DNA of 64,000 nucleotides from Herbinix hemicellulosilytica. Lineage in GTDB: Bacteria > Bacillota > Clostridia > Lachnospirales > Lachnospiraceae. The DNA lies in NCBI RefSeq assembly GCF_002904165.1, contig NZ_CVTD020000024.1, forward strand, positions 62,001 through 126,000, written 5' to 3'. Every line of letters starts with the position of its first letter. Position 1 is the stretch's first letter. Position numbers and translations under genes: made by a program. Below are positions 61,302-64,000 of the stretch, in pieces. Under the pieces are notes generated by a model that did no database searches, was not told the origin of the DNA, and saw nothing but the letters and a program-made list of their open reading frames with translations.

Positions 61302-64000
61302 TCACGGTTCTATTCCGCCTACCAAAACTCCTGATAAGTAAACGGTCACTTTATTATTGCTGCCGTAAGAGCTATTTGTACTGAATGAGTAGTCATTGCT
61401 CTGATTATAGTCGCTCCAGTCACTCTTTGAGAAGCGGTTTTGAACCTCTATGCTTTGATTAGGCTGCAGATAACCTGCTTCTTCGGTAAATCCGGTTTCT
61501 AAGTAATAATCTGCGCCCTCCTTAGGTTCTGCCATCTTGACAAAGGTGCCTGTTACATTATTGCTTCCGACTGTAGACCAGTCGCACCAGAAATTCTGAC
61601 TCTTTTCACCGTCGATTGTATAATAGTAACGGATCTTCACATCGGACAGTCTAATAGGTGTGGTTCCGGTATTGGTAATCCTGTATCTCGGCATAATTCC
61701 GTTAATTATATCGGAAGTATTGCCGCTGTACATTTCTAACTTAATATTTCCTGTCTCAACCTGTGTGGAATCTATTATGTTTACAGTAAGAACCGGATCA
61801 ACGCCTGCGTCAAAATCAAAGGTTAAAGTTACCCTTCCGGTAGCAAGTGTTGCCAGGTATTCTTTAAAGATAGTAACTTCATTGCCGTTTATGCTGTAAT
61901 CTCTGTCCTGAACCAATACCGTATTGCCGTTTTTGATGGCTAATAAAGTATTGCCGTTAGGATCAACCGTAACCTTAATATCCCTGCTTGCCTCAGGATT
62001 CTTGTCAAATTCAGCCGAAGTAGGACTAATAGAGGCATTAGGTTGTTCAGGCTCTTCCGGAGTTGTATCGACAATAGTGATTGTCAGCACAGGATCGATG
62101 CCGCCGCTGAAATCAAATGTCAGACGGACGGTACCGGTATCGAATGAAGCCAGATAGCTCTTTAATATAGTTACCGTATTACCCGATACCGTATAATCTG
62201 TTCCGGCCCTAAGCTGAGTATTGCCGTACTTAATTCCGTTAAAGGTATTGCCGTTTAATGTCATAACAACCTGTATGTCTTTTTGATTTTCAGGATTTTT
62301 ATCAAATGTAGCATTGGTTATTGATATGGTTGAGTTATTCTCACCGCTGCCACTGCCGGGTTCCTGACCGAATACCAGAACACCGTCATCATATACAGGG
62401 ATATAAACGGTCTTAACAGTATTACCGGAAGATACTCCCTTAATATCCTTAAACGAATAGTCATTGTCGTTATTCCAGAAGTTTGTATTCATAGGAGCGG
62501 CAATTCTGAACTGAACTTCTTTTCTGTATGCCGATTGGCCACCGGGATAAATCTTTGTTCCAGTAAAGTCAACATCTATATAATAAATATTTTCAGCTAC
62601 ATTCCAAGGATGAGGTCCGGTAACCTTTGCTCCGCTGTTATAGTTAGTTGAAATAGTAATATCATTTACCCCGTATCCTGCTTCAATAACCTCTGTCAGA
62701 TCGATGAAATAACGGAAGGAAAGTTTGTCTCCGACTCTTGCGGGCCAGCCGGACTGGTTATGAAGCAGAGCTTTAATTTCGATAAAGTTCTGACCTTGTG
62801 CATTGATACCGGCCATGACAAAGAATTCATCATTGGTTATTTCTTCAAACGCTGTGAGATTAGGTATAGGAGTTCCGCCATAGTCTTCATACATCTTGGC
62901 AAGAGCACCTACAAAGCCTGCATTATAGTCACAGGCCACTTCGTTATTAACATAATTGCTGACATCATCGGTGTAGCTGTCATCGCTTCCGGGACCTCCA
63001 ACCAAAGCACCTATAAGTACATGACGGTGATAATTAGGTGTATTCATACTGTCGGCCCAGGAACTATGAGCTGTTCTATGATGAGGTCTCTTAGGAGGAT
63101 TAACACCGAAACCTACCACAAAGCTTCTTCCAGAACTACCTAAAGCGTAGTCAATCTGCTGCTTGGCAAAAGCATTGTAGATATTAGCCTTTTCACTGCT
63201 GCAGCCTTCCCAGTCCGCATAAACACTGGCAAGGAACGCTGTAGTTGTTGCATAACGAAGGGCTCCCCATGTATCCAGATATGCCAATCCTTTTGGAGTA
63301 TAATTTATCCTTTCTCCGTTATAGCCTACGGACCAGTAATCAAGGTGTCTTTCAATTGCATCCTTGTATACCTGCTTATTGGTTATCTTGGCAAGAAGAA
63401 GGCATGCACCATAGTGAACATCGTCCCAGCAATGAGCCCATTTATAGGATATGATATCTGTCTGAGGCTCTGTTCCCCAATATGCTACATACTGCTCAGC
63501 CTTATCCAGGTAAGTTTCATCTCCTGTTGCCAGATATAACCATACTCCGGCCCAGGAAAGCTCATCATAGAAACCGCTGTGGGATGTATAGAAACCGTTA
63601 GCTGCCGTATAACCGCTGTCACTCTTGGTAACTTCCGCAAAGTTGTACAGTTCTTTCGCATGTCTTATGCAGGTAGCCGCATAAGAAGGATCCCTGTCGG
63701 CAAATACCACCGCAGCGGATGCCAAAGCTGCAGCTGCTTCCGCTACTACAGTTGAGCCGGGACTTGACAAATCTACTTTATATGAAGGTCTTTTCATCTG
63801 CATAACTTCTGCCGGTCCCCACCAGGAGTGATCAAGATTACCGTCACCAACCTGATAGTAGAATACATTGGCAGAAGGATGGCATTTAATAAGATAGTCA
63901 CTGACCCATTTTATTGCATCCAGAAGGTATCCCAACTGGCCGCTTCTTTCCAAAGCGTCTTCTGCTTCATATACGGCCCAGGCCAGCATTGCCTGTGAGT
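61302..64000 (-). CDS. GH9 cellulase, modular (GH9-CBM3-X2-X2-CBM3), N-terminus beyond the window
   Basis: This is the C-terminal ~898 residues of a secreted glycoside hydrolase family 9 endoglucanase (cellulose hydrolysis by inversion). The frame is open to the right edge; the ATG at 63989 is internal ([15 protein letters not shown]). The visible part has the GH9 barrel with the conserved HHRTAHSSW and the catalytic acid region [16 protein letters not shown], then a CBM3 (type c-like, around residues 385-530), two X2 Ig-like modules (starting near [15 protein letters not shown] and [16 protein letters not shown]), and a final CBM3 ([21 protein letters not shown]). The missing part includes the catalytic Asp dyad and signal peptide. 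It would act outside the cell and lacks a visible dockerin, so it is a free enzyme. Confidence 0.93.
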   Translation of the reverse strand, partial: SQAMLAWAVYEAEDALERSGQLGYLLDAIKWVSDYLIKCHPSANVFYYQVGDGNLDHSWWGPAEVMQMKRPSYKVDLSSPGSTVVAEAAAALASAAVVFADRDPSYAATCIRHAKELYNFAEVTKSDSGYTAANGFYTSHSGFYDELSWAGVWLYLATGDETYLDKAEQYVAYWGTEPQTDIISYKWAHCWDDVHYGACLLLAKITNKQVYKDAIERHLDYWSVGYNGERINYTPKGLAYLDTWGALRYATTTAFLASVYADWEGCSSEKANIYNAFAKQQIDYALGSSGRSFVVGFGVNPPKRPHHRTAHSSWADSMNTPNYHRHVLIGALVGGPGSDDSYTDDVSNYVNNEVACDYNAGFVGALAKMYEDYGGTPIPNLTAFEEITNDEFFVMAGINAQGQNFIEIKALLHNQSGWPARVGDKLSFRYFIDLTEVIEAGYGVNDITISTNYNSGAKVTGPHPWNVAENIYYIDVDFTGTKIYPGGQSAYRKEVQFRIAAPMNTNFWNNDNDYSFKDIKGVSSGNTVKTVYIPVYDDGVLVFGQEPGSGSGENNSTISITNATFDKNPENQKDIQVVMTLNGNTFNGIKYGNTQLRAGTDYTVSGNTVTILKSYLASFDTGTVRLTFDFSGGIDPVLTITIVDTTPEEPEQPNASISPTSAEFDKNPEASRDIKVTVDPNGNTLLAIKNGNTVLVQDRDYSINGNEVTIFKEYLATLATGRVTLTFDFDAGVDPVLTVNIIDSTQVETGNIKLEMYSGNTSDIINGIMPRYRITNTGTTPIRLSDVKIRYYYTIDGEKSQNFWCDWSTVGSNNVTGTFVKMAEPKEGADYYLETGFTEEAGYLQPNQSIEVQNRFSKSDWSDYNQSNDYSFSTNSSYGSNNKVTVYLSGVLVGGIEP

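Overview
The window looks like chromosomal DNA from a low-GC, spore-forming, anaerobic member of the Clostridia, most likely a cellulolytic Lachnospiraceae (inference). Supporting signs are AT-rich intergenic DNA, strong AGGAGG ribosome binding sites, many sporulation genes (spoIIE, yabP, yabQ, spoVT, ywmB, a cwlD-like amidase, a YaaH-like GH18 protein, two Csp-like S8 proteases), 2[4Fe-4S] ferredoxin and radical SAM genes, and a modular GH9 cellulase of the GH9-CBM3-X2-X2-CBM3 type. I see no phage, insertion sequence, CRISPR array or obvious foreign island.

Layout. 1-3.8 kb (+): 3' part of mutS2, then a two-component system. 3.9-14.4 kb: mainly minus-strand housekeeping genes (trmL, cheX, an Lrp/aminotransferase pair, an AIR-synthase-like protein, a VanW protein, nth, a radical SAM protein), plus a 35-aa membrane protein and a DUF2156 protein. 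14.7-24.9 kb (-): a classic Firmicutes block, spoVT-mazG-hup-rqcP-yabP-yabQ-divIC-(tRNA-Met)-spoIIE-tilS-hpt-ftsH, nearly the gene order of Bacillus subtilis. 25-28.5 kb: tandem Csp-like proteases. 28.9-40.6 kb: an ABC-2 transporter, dtd, a DNA glycosylase, deoB, PAP2, a GT2 glycosyltransferase, an M29 aminopeptidase, a large membrane-anchored protein and a repeat protein. 40.7-46.3 kb (-): GH18, cwlD-like, sua5/ywlC, ywlE, rpiB, ywmB. 46.3-49.0 kb: a 720-bp gene-free stretch holding a foldable element, then a Ser/Thr kinase fused to a P-loop-like domain and a small partner. 49.3-59.7 kb: mecA, DUF1858, ferredoxin, a MerR regulator, dnaB-rplI-gdpP and rpsF-ssb-rpsR. 60-64 kb: a truncated rhamnulokinase-like protein and the cellulase, whose N-terminus lies beyond the right edge.

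The dnaB/rplI/gdpP/rpsR/ssb/rpsF and spoIIE/tilS/hpt/ftsH blocks usually lie near oriC. Most genes are on the minus strand, so the origin probably lies to the right of this window (inference).

Most notable observations: (i) hairpins that bury the Shine-Dalgarno sequences of the sporulation genes yabP and ywmB, the latter also looking like an intrinsic terminator that runs into the coding region; (ii) a kinase gene with no ATG/GTG/TTG start in frame, which must start at AUU or carry a one-base deletion; (iii) a near-consensus spoIIE promoter with the rare 21-bp spacer and Spo0A-box-like motifs; (iv) degenerate enzymes (a RhaB-like protein lacking its C-lobe, a C39-like domain without its catalytic residues, P-loop domains lacking the lysine); (v) a 33-bp tandem repeat inside a probable spore-surface protein; (vi) a compact foldable element in the largest gene-free region.
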